From assembly GCF_030651595.1 (NCBI RefSeq), contig NZ_JAUSCH010000123.1:1-48517 (forward strand): a stretch of DNA of 48,517 nt, in the 5' to 3' direction. The position numbers and the translations under genes are program-made. Below are positions 34,755-43,711 of this stretch, one piece after another (the first letter of the stretch is position 1; each line of letters starts with the position of its first letter). Origin of the DNA: Candidatus Oleimmundimicrobium sp. (GTDB taxonomy: Bacteria; Actinomycetota; Aquicultoria; UBA3085; Oleimmundimicrobiaceae). The notes below the pieces were generated by a model. It did not search any database. It was given only the letters and a program-made list of their open reading frames with translations, and was not told the origin of the DNA.

Positions 34755-35621
34755 ATGCCTATATCGGAATGGTTTCAAAAAAAGGGAAAATATCTTGAGG
34801 TAACTCCCAAAACAGAAAAGAGACCGGTACCCGATGGTATCTGGTCAAAGTGCGCTGAATGCGGAGAAATTATTTACCAAAAAGAGCTTGTAAAGAATCT
34901 CTGGGTTTGTCCGAAGTGTAACTTTCATTATAAATTGTCGGCATACGATAGATTAGGTATTCTTCTAGACGGTGGAGAGTTTAATGAATTTGACGCGTCC
35001 ATTTCTTCTGATGACCCGCTGAAATTTAAAGCTGAAAAAACATATCTTGAAAGTTTAAATCAATCTAAAGAAAAGACAAATCTTAATGATGCTGTGGTTA
35101 CAGTAAAAGGGAAGATAGATGGCCGGCCGGTAATTATTGCGGTTATGGACTTTAGATTTATCGGCGGGAGCATGGGTTCTGTTGTAGGCGAGAAAATTAC
35201 AAGGGCTGCGGAAAGAGCAATTGAAGGTAACAGCCCTCTTATTATTGTCTCTTCTTCTGGAGGAGCACGTATGCAGGAAGGAATGTTTTCCTTGATGCAA
35301 ATGGCTAAGACGAGTGCCGCAATTGCTCATTTTAAAGAAACCGGTCTCCCTTATATTTCAGTTCTTACGAACCCAACTATGGGAGGAGTAATGGCCAGTT
35401 TTGCTTCTTTGGGTGATGTTATAATTGCTGAACCTCAGGCTTTGATAGGATTTGCGGGACCGCGTGTTATTGAAAAAACAATAAGACAAAGACTCCCAAA
35501 AGATTTTCAGAAGGCCGAGTTTATGCTCGATTATGGTCAAGTTGATTTAGTGGTTGATAGGAACAACCTTAAAGCCACCATTTCAAAACTGCTTGATTCT
35601 TTTATGGGTGGATTAAAATGA
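34755..35621 (+). CDS. accD: Acetyl-CoA carboxylase carboxyltransferase, beta subunit
   Basis: A 288-residue carboxyltransferase subunit. The N-terminal zinc ribbon has the pairs CAEC and CPKC (Cys35, 38, 54, 57 approximately). The crotonase fold carries SSSGGARMQEGMFSLMQM and PTMGGVMASFASLGDVI. With AccA it transfers carboxyl from biotin to acetyl-CoA for fatty acid synthesis. The start is ATG 34755 with GTGGTGA upstream. It overlaps accA by 4 bases. Its closeness to trpA suggests read-through from the trp operon. Confidence 0.96.
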   Translation: MPISEWFQKKGKYLEVTPKTEKRPVPDGIWSKCAECGEIIYQKELVKNLWVCPKCNFHYKLSAYDRLGILLDGGEFNEFDASISSDDPLKFKAEKTYLESLNQSKEKTNLNDAVVTVKGKIDGRPVIIAVMDFRFIGGSMGSVVGEKITRAAERAIEGNSPLIIVSSSGGARMQEGMFSLMQMAKTSAAIAHFKETGLPYISVLTNPTMGGVMASFASLGDVIIAEPQALIGFAGPRVIEKTIRQRLPKDFQKAEFMLDYGQVDLVVDRNNLKATISKLLDSFMGGLK

Positions 35622-36577
35622 TAAGATTTATGATGGATTTCGAGAAACCTTTAATTGAACTTGAAGTAAAGCTCGAAGAGCTCAAAAGGTTGCCCACAAA
35701 AAACAAACCGGAGATTGTTCGAGAAATTCGATTTTTAGAGGAGCAGATAGATAGGATTCGTAAGAGCATTTACACGGACCTTTCTGTTTCAGAAAAAATC
35801 CAAATAGCCAGGCATCCCAACAGGCCCCGTACTTTAGATTACGTAAACTCGATATTTTCTGATTTTATTGAGTTACATGGTGACAGACTTTACGGTGAAG
35901 ACCTTGCCTTGGTGGGTGGCCCAGCTTTTTTTGGTAATGAAAGGGTTATGGTTTTAGGCCATCAAAAAGGCAAGAATACCAAGGAAAATGTGGCTAGAAA
36001 TTTTGGTATGCCTCACCCCAAAGGTTTTCGAAAAGCGTTAAGACTCATGAACCTGGCCGAAAAATTTCATCTACCTCTTTTCTGTTTTATTGATACGCCG
36101 GGTGCTTATCCTGGCATTGAGGCCGAAGAACATGGGCAAGCTGTGGCTATTGCTAATAATTTAATGAGGATGAGTAATCTTAAAGTGCCGATAATTGCAG
36201 TAAACATTGGTGAAGGAGGAAGTGGTGGTGCTTTAGCCATTGGGGTAGGAGATAGAATTTTCATGTTTGAAAATTCATATTATTCAGTTATAACACCCGA
36301 GGGTTGTGCAAGCATTCTTTGGCATGATGAGACAAGGGCACCGGAGGCTGCTGAAGCGCTTAAACTGACTGCGCAGGATCTTTTAGAATTTAAAATTATT
36401 GATGGTGTAGTTGAAGAACCTTTGGGCGGGGCTCATAGAGATTTTAAATTAGTTGCCTCTAATTTAGTAAAAGTTCTAACTGAAAATTTGACGGAACTTA
36501 AAAAGATTCCTATCAAAAAACTTTTAGATGATAGGTATAAAAAACTAAGAAAAATTGGAGTATACACTGAAAAATAG
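35618..36577 (+). CDS. accA: Acetyl-CoA carboxylase carboxyltransferase, alpha subunit
   Basis: A 319-residue AccA. It begins with the helical MDFEKPLIELEVKLEELK region, followed by ARHPNRPRTLDYV, GHQKGKNTKENVARNFGMPHP, FIDTPGAYPGIEAEE and GEGGSGGALAIGVGD. It is a separate subunit rather than the fused AccDA chains of many actinobacteria. The start ATG 35618 overlaps accD; ATG 35630 or 35633 would also work. Confidence 0.96.
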   Translation: MIRFMMDFEKPLIELEVKLEELKRLPTKNKPEIVREIRFLEEQIDRIRKSIYTDLSVSEKIQIARHPNRPRTLDYVNSIFSDFIELHGDRLYGEDLALVGGPAFFGNERVMVLGHQKGKNTKENVARNFGMPHPKGFRKALRLMNLAEKFHLPLFCFIDTPGAYPGIEAEEHGQAVAIANNLMRMSNLKVPIIAVNIGEGGSGGALAIGVGDRIFMFENSYYSVITPEGCASILWHDETRAPEAAEALKLTAQDLLEFKIIDGVVEEPLGGAHRDFKLVASNLVKVLTENLTELKKIPIKKLLDDRYKKLRKIGVYTEK

Positions 36578-36595
36578 ATATGGGTGGTGATTTTT

Positions 36596-37654
36596 ATGAA
36601 GGGTAATAAAATGAATGTAGCAATTCTTAATGGTGGGGGAGATTGTCCGGGTTTAAATGCCGTTACGCGTGCTATAACTAGAACTTGTATTTGTGAGTAC
36701 GGTTATCAGGTGACAGGCATCCGAAATGGATGGCGCGGTTTGCTTGAAGCTGATATTTTCCCTCTTGATTTAGAGGCGGTTAGCGATATTCTTCAACGCG
36801 GGGGGACAATTTTGGGAACCAGCAGGACCAATCCATTTAAGAGCGAAGGTGGGCCTGAACGCGTTCTCGAAAACATTCGCAAATTAGGTTTCGATGCTCT
36901 AATTGCCGTGGGAGGCGATGATACCTTGGGTGTCGCAAGTCGTCTTTACAAAGAATACGGAATTCACACGGTCGGAGTTCCTAAAACTATCGATAACGAT
37001 TTATCGGGGACCGATTACACCTTTGGTTTTGACACGGCTGTTCAAACTGCCACTGATGCGATAGATCGTCTTCGTACCACTGCTGAATCTCATAGTCGGG
37101 TGATGGTGGTGGAAGTGATGGGTCGAACTGCCGGATGGATTGCAATAATGTCCGGAATTGCCGGTGGCGCAGATGTAATTCTTACCCCCGAGGTTCCGAT
37201 AACTGTGGAAGAGGTTTGTGATTTTATCAATCAGCAAGCTGATAGGGGCAAAAATTTTTCCATCGTTGTGGCAAGCGAGGGAGCCAAGCTCATCCGGAAA
37301 ACAGGGGAGGAGAAAGTAGTTGTTGCCTCCGAGGAAATTGATGAATTTGGTCATGTTCGACTTGGTGGTGTTGGAAATGCTCTCGGTAAGGCAATTGAGA
37401 AGATTACCGGTCATGAAACTAGGGTGACCGTTCTTGGTCATATTCAAAGAGGAGGGACACCAACTTCCAGAGATCGCGTTCTTGCTACTCGTTTTGGAGT
37501 AAAAGCTGCGGAGATGGTTAAAACATCTCAATGGGGAATGATGGCGGCGCTTAAAGGGGATGACATTAAGGTAGTTTCGCTGGATGAAGCTGTAAAAAAG
37601 ACCAAATTGGTTCCGCGGGAATTATATGATATGGCCCACATATTTTTTGGATAA
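36596..37654 (+). CDS. pfkA: 6-phosphofructokinase with pyrophosphate-type active site
   Basis: A 352-residue group III phosphofructokinase. It starts VAILNGGGDCPGLNAVTR. GGDDTLG (106-112) has Asp109 where ATP enzymes such as E. coli PfkA have Gly (GGDGS). PKTIDND has Lys130 where they have Gly (PGTIDND). This Asp/Lys pair is the known mark of pyrophosphate-dependent or mixed enzymes. EVMGRTAGWIA and GHIQRGGTP close the sugar-phosphate site. It phosphorylates fructose-6-phosphate, probably with PPi and reversibly. ATG 36596 has GGTGGTGA five bases upstream. Confidence 0.88.
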   Translation: MKGNKMNVAILNGGGDCPGLNAVTRAITRTCICEYGYQVTGIRNGWRGLLEADIFPLDLEAVSDILQRGGTILGTSRTNPFKSEGGPERVLENIRKLGFDALIAVGGDDTLGVASRLYKEYGIHTVGVPKTIDNDLSGTDYTFGFDTAVQTATDAIDRLRTTAESHSRVMVVEVMGRTAGWIAIMSGIAGGADVILTPEVPITVEEVCDFINQQADRGKNFSIVVASEGAKLIRKTGEEKVVVASEEIDEFGHVRLGGVGNALGKAIEKITGHETRVTVLGHIQRGGTPTSRDRVLATRFGVKAAEMVKTSQWGMMAALKGDDIKVVSLDEAVKKTKLVPRELYDMAHIFFG

Positions 37655-37736
37655 AGAAGAAAATATGTTTGTTGCAATTTAAAGAATATCTTAAATTAGC
37701 TAAAAACGGAAAATATGCAGCTGGTGTGTTTAGTTT

Positions 37737-37753
37737 TTGGTGCCGAAGGTGGG
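37737..37753. repeat. 17-base copy of the tRNA-Leu 3' end
   Basis: TTGGTGCCGAAGGTGGG at 37737-37753 is identical to 37787-37803, which is the 3' acceptor and T-arm end (with CCA) of the adjacent tRNA-Leu. The copies are exactly 50 bases apart. Between them lie a GCCTGCCCGCC fragment and a small ATCTTAA/TTAAGAT hairpin. Such duplication is what integrases leave at tRNA genes. Confidence 0.8.
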
Positions 37754-37787
37754 CCTGCCCGCCGGAGATCTTAATGTTTTAAGATAT

Positions 37788-37873
<86 letters not shown>

Positions 37874-37892
37874 ATATTTTTGACACTTAAAC

Positions 37893-37921
37893 ATTATAGT
37901 TTACCCTTGTTAAGTGGTCAA
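37893..37921 (-). promoter_or_regulatory. Promoter of the tRNA-Leu gene
   Basis: On the minus strand, TTGACC (37916-37921) and a perfect TATAAT (37893-37898) are separated by exactly 17 bases. The first tRNA base lies 20 bases further on. Confidence 0.85.
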
Positions 37922-38150
37922 CCATTGGAGAAATCTATTAGCTTTTTTTTCAATCAGCGATTTCAAAAAAATTAATGTGTGTTTGTTTACAGGACAATAA
38001 ATTTATAAGACATAATTATAATTTGTTTAATAAAGAAAACCAATTGTTTTCCACAAGAATTTGGCTGAGATGTTTTTAAAGAATAATTAAATAAATGTCG
38101 ATAAAAATATATGAGCTTTTAAATTTTCAAACTTTTGAGAAAGCGAAAAA

Positions 38151-39316
38151 ATGGCCAATAAAATGAAAGAAAAAAATAATCAAAAAGAGATTATTTCTCC
38201 TTTCGGCCTTATTTGGCAGTTAGCCCTCGTTATATTTATAGTTGAACTTCTAATTATGGTGATATTGTGGAAAGTACCGACTTTGTCTAAGTGCGTAGTT
38301 CCTTTATTGGATGCGGCTATGTTGATTGTTTTGGTAATTCCTGCATTTTACTATCTGGTTTATCGTCCCTTAACTCAAGAAATTATTGAGCGTAGGCGGA
38401 CAGAGAAAGAATTATTTAATGCTAAAACTAAATTGGAAGCTACTTTCCAATGCGCCGGCGGAGGAATAAGAGCCATTAATACGGATTATAAAATCATCGA
38501 CCAAAACAAGGAAATGGATGCTCTCTGTGGTGTTAAAGAGGCAGAAGCGGTAGGGAAAAAGTGCAGCGAAATATTTCAAGGTCCTTATTGTGGCACTGAT
38601 AAATGCACTTTTCGTCAAATTTTGGCCGGCGCAAAGCGGGTAGATGCTGAGGGGAAGAGAGTCACAAAGGGGGGAAAACCATATCGGTTAATCTCATCGC
38701 TACACCACTTAAAGACGAAGAAGGAAAAATTGTTGGTGTCGTTGAGAGTTTCTTGAATATTACCGAGCGTAAGAAAATCGAGAAAAAGGAAGAAGCGCTG
38801 ACAAAAAAACTAAAGCACCAGGCTCAAATAGATGGGCTAACAGGAGTTTATAATCGACAACACTTGGATAATGAACTTAAAATTGAGATTAAGAGGGCGA
38901 AAAGATATAATCGGCCTCTTTCACTAATAATGCTTGATATCGACCATTTTAAAGAAGTCAATGACAGATGTGGTCACCAAGTTGGGGATTGGACTTTAAA
39001 AAAAATAGCTAAAAGCATGAAGGATGTTGCTCGAGCAACTGACTTTGTTGGACGTTATGGTGGAGAAGAATTTATCGTGGTATGTACAGAAACAGCTATA
39101 GATAAAGCATTAAATCTTGCAAAACGTATGAGAAAAGAAATCAAAAAGTTGCGTGTGCTGGACAAAGATGGTTTGCTGTTGAAAATCACTGCAAGTTTTG
39201 GAGTTGCCCAGTATTCTGAGTCAGAAGATTTTGATAAATTGTTGGCAAATGTAGACGGTGCTCTTTACGAAGCAAAAAAAGAAGGAAGGGATAGAGTATA
39301 TTGCGCAAAAGATTAA
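38151..39316 (+). pseudogene. PAS-GGDEF diguanylate cyclase, frameshifted
   Basis: The first frame (38151-38756) encodes two membrane helices (about 18-40 and 46-68) and a PAS domain with Cys residues in CSEIFQGPYCGTDKC. Downstream of a run of six G (38669-38674) the PAS end continues in another frame: VNLIATPLKDEEGKIVGVVE, then ITERKK. That frame leads into a complete GGDEF domain to 39316 with RYGGEEF, the inhibitory-site RATD five residues before it, and MLDIDHFKEVND. One extra G would join both parts. So this is one c-di-GMP synthase gene with a one-base deletion: real mutation, switchable G-run, or sequence error. Only the GGDEF part might be made from ATT/ATG starts near 38753. Confidence 0.85.
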
Positions 39317-39384
39317 GCCGCTCTTTTAGTTAGCGCTGAGAACCTGTCTCTTATACGATTTTATCTTCTTGTTAATGTTTTACA

Positions 39385-40713
39385 TTACAAAATTGGCAGA
39401 TATTTTTCTTTCTCGTAAGGAGTTACCTTGGTTTTGTATTCGTTCCATTCAATTTTTTTGTTTTTTATGAACCACTCAAACACTTGATTTCCAAGTGTTT
39501 TTTTCACTAAATCACTGTTTTCCATTATTTTTATTGCTGCATAAAGGTCTTCAGGCAATGATTCAATTCCAATTTTCTTTCTTTCTTTATCGGTCATTTC
39601 ATAAATGTTATTTGTTACTTGCTCGGACAACTCATATCCTTTTTCAATTCCTTCAAGGCCGGCAGCAAGCATTACTGAGAAGGCGAGGTAGGGGTTGCAG
39701 GCAGGGTCCGGGGAGCGTAATTCAATTCTTGTTGCCTTTTCTTTCCCTGGTTTATACATGGGGACCCTGACAAGCGCCGAGCGGTTTTGATGTGCCCAGC
39801 ATATATGAACCGGTGCCTCAAAACCGGACACTAATCGTTTATATGAGTTTACCCACTGATTGGTTACCGCGCATATCTCTTTTGAATGTTTAAGTAATCC
39901 TGCAATATAAGCTTTTGCAATCTCTGAAAGATGGTATTCGTCTTTGGGGTCAAAAAAAGCATTTATATCATTTTTGAAAAGGGACTGGTGAACGTGCATT
40001 CCGTTTCCGGCCTCTGTATGCATTGGTTTAGGCATGAAGGTTGCGTAAACATTGTGCAGCTGAGCTACTTCTTTTACAACTAGTCTATAAATCATGACAT
40101 TGTCGGCCATCTTTAAAGCTTCATCATATCTTAGGTCAATTTCATGCTGGCTGGGGCCTACCTCATGGTGACTATACTCTACTTGAACTCCAAACTTTTC
40201 AAGGGTAAGAACAGTATCTCTTCTTAAGTCAATTGCAATATCAAGGGGGGTCATGTCGAAATAAGTTCCTCTATCTAAAACCTCTGTTTCTGTTGAGTTT
40301 TTAAAATAGTAATATTCAAGCTCGGGTCCAACCTGAAAAGTATAGCCCTTATCCGCGGCTCTTTTAAGATTTCTTTTTAAAACATATCGAGGATCGCACT
40401 CATAATATGAGCCGTCCGGGTTTTTAATGTCGCAAAACATGGTCGCAACAAGCTGGCCGTTTGAACGCCAAGGAAGAATTTGAAGTGTAGACGGGTCAGG
40501 CATAGCTATCATGTCGCTTTCTTGAATTCTGGCAAATCCTTGAATCGAAGAACCATCAAAGCCCATTCCTTCAACCATTGCTTTGTCCAGTTCCTCAACG
40601 GTGATGGAAAAACTTTTCAAAAAGCCCAAAACATCTGTGAACCAAAGATATATAAATTTTATTTTTTTATCTTTAATTTTTTTTGTCACATCTTCTTTTA
40701 ATCTATTTGGCAT
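39385..40713 (-). CDS. glnA: Glutamine synthetase, type I
   Basis: A 442-residue GSI of the alpha kind. GFDGSSIQGFARIQESDM, the metal/substrate region EAGNGMHVHQSLF and RIELRSPDPACNPYLAFSVM are present. The adenylylation-site Tyr motif of GSI-beta is missing and the 25-residue insert is absent, so control should be by feedback and transcription. It makes glutamine from glutamate and ammonia. ATG 40713 on the minus strand follows GGAGGGAAT. It is divergent from the NrpR regulator gene and faces the GOGAT gene beyond it. Confidence 0.96.
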   Translation of the reverse strand: MPNRLKEDVTKKIKDKKIKFIYLWFTDVLGFLKSFSITVEELDKAMVEGMGFDGSSIQGFARIQESDMIAMPDPSTLQILPWRSNGQLVATMFCDIKNPDGSYYECDPRYVLKRNLKRAADKGYTFQVGPELEYYYFKNSTETEVLDRGTYFDMTPLDIAIDLRRDTVLTLEKFGVQVEYSHHEVGPSQHEIDLRYDEALKMADNVMIYRLVVKEVAQLHNVYATFMPKPMHTEAGNGMHVHQSLFKNDINAFFDPKDEYHLSEIAKAYIAGLLKHSKEICAVTNQWVNSYKRLVSGFEAPVHICWAHQNRSALVRVPMYKPGKEKATRIELRSPDPACNPYLAFSVMLAAGLEGIEKGYELSEQVTNNIYEMTDKERKKIGIESLPEDLYAAIKIMENSDLVKKTLGNQVFEWFIKNKKIEWNEYKTKVTPYEKEKYLPIL

Positions 40714-40746
40714 ATTCCCTCCATTTTTGGCACATTAATTATATTA

Positions 40747-40775
40747 ATTCTAAACTACCTTAATTTTATGAGCAA
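40747..40775 (-). promoter_or_regulatory. Candidate glnA promoter
   Basis: On the minus strand TTGCTC (40770-40775) and TAGAAT (40747-40752) are 17 bases apart, about 35 bases before the glnA start. The -10 is one base from consensus; the -35 is weak, as expected for an activated or regulated promoter. Confidence 0.45.
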
Positions 40776-40798
40776 GTTAAAAATATTCAGAAATTTTG

Positions 40799-40844
40799 TT
40801 GACAATTTTAATGAGTTTTGATAGGTTATCGGTAACCGATTACC
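40799..40844 (+). promoter_or_regulatory. nrpR promoter and NrpR-type operator
   Basis: TTGACA at 40799-40804 is a perfect -35. The -10 region (about 40822-40827) overlaps a 21-base palindrome at 40824-40844. Its halves are GGTTATCGGT and ACCGATTACC around a central A, with mismatches only at two symmetric positions. Its ends, GGT...ACC, and size match the GGTA-N6-TACC style of operators bound by archaeal NrpR. Its place over the -10 box predicts autorepression of nrpR. Confidence 0.65.
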
Positions 40845-40856
40845 GTAGGGGATGAA

Positions 40857-41843
40857 ATGGACAAAGATGTTGAAAGAAAAATTATTAATATCTTGAAGAT
40901 TTTAAGTAAAGAAACGAATCCTCTTGGTGCAAGTATTATCTCCAGGCACCTTAAAGATTTTGGTATCGACCTTTCTGAACGGGCGGTTAGATATCATCTT
41001 AAATTGATGGATGAGAAGGGTCTCACTAAAGGGATTGGTAAAGAGGGGCGACTGATTACAGAAAAAGGAATAGAAGAACTAAACAATGCTTTGGTCTCAG
41101 ACAAAATTGGTTTGGTGAGTACTAAAATTGACACTCTTTCCTATCTTACATCTCTTGATTTTAAAAATAAGAAAGGGAAAGTTGTAATGAACGTTTCTAT
41201 ATTAGATAAAAGTGATTACAAAAAAGCTCTTAGAGTAATGAAAGATATTTTTAAAACTAAACTTTGTACAAGTGATTTTGTAATTGTAGCATATAAAAAC
41301 GAAAAATTAGGTGAGATTGAGATTCCTTCCGGTAAAGTTGGTTTTGGAACAATCTGTAGCATTACCTTAAACGGAGTTTTAATCAAAGCAGGCATCCCCG
41401 TTGATTCGAAATTTGGAGCTATTGTTCAAATGAAAGATTTTTGTCCTTATCGATTTACCGAGCTTATTACCTATGAAGGTTCTTCCCTGGACCCACTGGA
41501 GATTTTTATAAAGAGTCGAATGACTAGTGTGAGAGAAACGGCTTTGACGGGCAGCGGAAAAATATTAGCTGGTTTTCGAGAAGTTTCAGCTATTGCGCTT
41601 ACGGGTGTTAATAAAGTTGTGGAGGAGTTAAAAAAGATTGGGATTTATGGTGTTCTGGCGGTAGGCAGGCCAAGCCAGCCGGTTCTAGAAATGCCGGTTG
41701 GAAATAATAAAGTGGGAATAGTTGTCGCTGGAGGGTTAAACCCTATCGCTGCACTTGAGGAAGTTGGGATAGAAACCGGGAGCAGAGCAATGAGCACAAT
41801 GGTTGACTTCAGTGAACTTAGAAGTTTTTGGGACTTGTTTTAA
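40857..41843 (+). CDS. nrpR: NrpR-type nitrogen regulator (DUF128)
   Basis: A 328-residue protein. Residues 1-75 form a winged helix: ERKIINILKILSK, then SIISRHLKDFGIDLSERAVRYHLKLMDEKGL. The rest is one NrpR (DUF128) domain with GFGTICSITLNGVLIKAGIPV, SKFGAIVQM, ELITYEGSSLDPLEIFI and VGIVVAGGLNPIAALEE. In methanogens NrpR represses nitrogen genes and lets go when 2-oxoglutarate is high. It is rare in bacteria. Here it sits between glnA and a GOGAT-type gene, with a fitting palindrome before it. ATG 40857 follows AGGGGA. Confidence 0.88.
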   Translation: MDKDVERKIINILKILSKETNPLGASIISRHLKDFGIDLSERAVRYHLKLMDEKGLTKGIGKEGRLITEKGIEELNNALVSDKIGLVSTKIDTLSYLTSLDFKNKKGKVVMNVSILDKSDYKKALRVMKDIFKTKLCTSDFVIVAYKNEKLGEIEIPSGKVGFGTICSITLNGVLIKAGIPVDSKFGAIVQMKDFCPYRFTELITYEGSSLDPLEIFIKSRMTSVRETALTGSGKILAGFREVSAIALTGVNKVVEELKKIGIYGVLAVGRPSQPVLEMPVGNNKVGIVVAGGLNPIAALEEVGIETGSRAMSTMVDFSELRSFWDLF

Positions 41844-41947
41844 CTAATTTACTATGTAGCAGGAAGTAGGGGGTGAGGTTTTAGACAGTATATTTATAAA
41901 AATTATGTAAAATGATTTATTTAACTTTAATTAAAGGAGGATTTTAA

Positions 41948-43537
41948 ATGAATTTACGAAGACCGAATTCTAATGATGTAACTGAAACATCAAACCGTTC
42001 TAAAAACGTTGCGCCTAATTCGGGTTTATGTACCCGTTGTATTGATGGATGTAAAGGTAATTGTGAGGTTTTTAAATCATCTTTTCGCGGAAGAGAGGTT
42101 ATTTATCCGGGGCCTTTTGGTGAAATTACTGCTGGTGGTGATAAAGAGTACCCGATAGATTATTCCCATTTAAACATACAGGGTTATGCTTTGGGAGCTA
42201 AAGGCCTCCCTAAAGGGAAAGAAGGAAATCCCGACAATACACTTTTCACTTTAGTTAATACGGAAACTGAGTTTGGTTACAAGAATAAAGTAAAGATGCG
42301 CATACCTGTGTTTACCGGTGCCCTAGGTTCTACTGAGATTGCTCGAAAAAACTGGGGACATTTTGCCGTGGGGGCTGCCATAAGTGGCATTACTCTTGTT
42401 TGCGGTGAAAATGTATGTGGAATTGATCCTCAACTGGAAAGGGATAAAAACGGCAAGGTTACCAAATCGCCTGATATGATACGACGCGTTGAACAATATC
42501 GTCGTTATCATGAGGGTTATGGAGATGTTCTTGTTCAAATGAATGTGGAGGATACTCGACTTGGAGTGGCTGAATACGTAATCAATAAACTTGGGGTTGA
42601 AACTGTTGAGCTTAAGTGGGGACAAGGCGCAAAGTGTATCGGTGGTGAAATTAAAGTGAACAGTCTTGAACGAGCCCTTGAGCTGCAAAAAAGAGGATAC
42701 TTAATTACTCCAGATCCTTTGCTTTCTGAAAATCAAGCTGCGTTTAAAAATGGAGCGTTGCGTCAATTTGAAAGGCATTCTCGTCTTGGTTTTATTGATA
42801 AAAAAGGATTTATGAAAGAAGTTGAGAGGTTGCGTTCTCTTGGAGCAAAGCGGGTTACCTTAAAGACAGGTGCTTATACTATGCGTGAACTTGCTATGGC
42901 CATTAAGTGGGCTTCTCAAGCAAAAATTGATCTTTTAACTATTGATGGTGCTGGAGGTGGAACAGGAATGAGTCCTTGGGGAATGATGGAAGAGTGGGGT
43001 ATTCCAACATTCTATCTGCAGTCTATGGCTCATGAACTTTGCACCAAACTTGCTGAAAATGGAGAGTATGTACCGGATATCGCTATAGCCGGCGGGTTTA
43101 GCACCGAAGATCATATCTTTAAAGCGCTTGCTATGGGATCACCTCATGTTAAGGCCGTTTGTATGGGTCGGGCGTTGATGATTCCCGGTTTTGTTGGGAA
43201 GAATATAGACGCATGGCTCAAAGAAGAAGCCCTTCCGAAAACCATATCTAAATTTGGTACAACTAAAGAAGAAATCTTTGTTTGTTATGAAACATTAAAG
43301 AAGAAATATGGTAAAGAAGTTGACGAGATGCCTCTTGGAGCGATAGCGCTCTACACCTTCACAGATAAGTTAAAAGTTGGCTTGCAGCAATTGATGGCCG
43401 GAAGCCGCAACTTTAACATACCAAGTATTTCAAGAAGTGATCTTATGACTTTAACAGAAGACGCAGCCAAGGTTTCCGGTATTCCTTATGTGATGGACGC
43501 GTATCGGGAAGAAGCAATAAGAATCATTGAAGAATAA
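41948..43537 (+). CDS. FMN-binding glutamate synthase-domain protein (GOGAT-like)
   Basis: A 529-residue protein consisting of the synthase domain of GltB, without the glutaminase domain. The FMN barrel carries VKMRIPVFTGALGSTEIA, VELKWGQGAKCIGGE, LLTIDGAGGGTGMSPWGMM and IAIAGGFSTEDHIFKALAMG. The N-terminus has a Cys cluster, CTRCIDGCKGNC (Cys28, 31, 35, 39), which could hold a 4Fe-4S centre. It probably makes glutamate from 2-oxoglutarate using ammonia from a partner. ATG 41948 follows AAAGGAGG. With glnA and nrpR it forms a nitrogen assimilation module. Confidence 0.85.
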   Translation: MNLRRPNSNDVTETSNRSKNVAPNSGLCTRCIDGCKGNCEVFKSSFRGREVIYPGPFGEITAGGDKEYPIDYSHLNIQGYALGAKGLPKGKEGNPDNTLFTLVNTETEFGYKNKVKMRIPVFTGALGSTEIARKNWGHFAVGAAISGITLVCGENVCGIDPQLERDKNGKVTKSPDMIRRVEQYRRYHEGYGDVLVQMNVEDTRLGVAEYVINKLGVETVELKWGQGAKCIGGEIKVNSLERALELQKRGYLITPDPLLSENQAAFKNGALRQFERHSRLGFIDKKGFMKEVERLRSLGAKRVTLKTGAYTMRELAMAIKWASQAKIDLLTIDGAGGGTGMSPWGMMEEWGIPTFYLQSMAHELCTKLAENGEYVPDIAIAGGFSTEDHIFKALAMGSPHVKAVCMGRALMIPGFVGKNIDAWLKEEALPKTISKFGTTKEEIFVCYETLKKKYGKEVDEMPLGAIALYTFTDKLKVGLQQLMAGSRNFNIPSISRSDLMTLTEDAAKVSGIPYVMDAYREEAIRIIEE

Positions 43538-43564
43538 GAGAGTATAGGTTTTTTTATCCAACCT

Positions 43565-43600
43565 AAAGGGCTGTTAGCCGTTGGCTAACAGCCCTTTTTT
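43565..43600 (+). terminator. Intrinsic terminator of the GOGAT gene
   Basis: A perfect 15-base stem, AAAGGGCTGTTAGCC at 43565-43579 with its complement at 43583-43597, a GTT loop and a T-run. Very strong; also able to act on the minus strand. Confidence 0.95.
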
Positions 43601-43711
43601 GTTTGAATTAAATTTCTCTTTTAGTTTTCTTTAAAGTATGGTGTTGGGATAGAACTGGCGAAAGAGGTAAAGTGGCATTATAATTAAATAAATCAACAAA
43701 GAGGTGGCTCA

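Noticed and set aside
38660-38700. Programmed ribosomal frameshifting in the PAS-GGDEF gene
   Set aside because: A run of six G is not a usual -1 slippery heptamer, I see no clear downstream stem, and such genes are not known to use it. A deletion or error in the G-run is simpler.
40714-40798. A second NrpR palindrome close to the glnA promoter
   Set aside because: No GGTA...TACC-like pair was found there by eye; only the site before nrpR is convincing.
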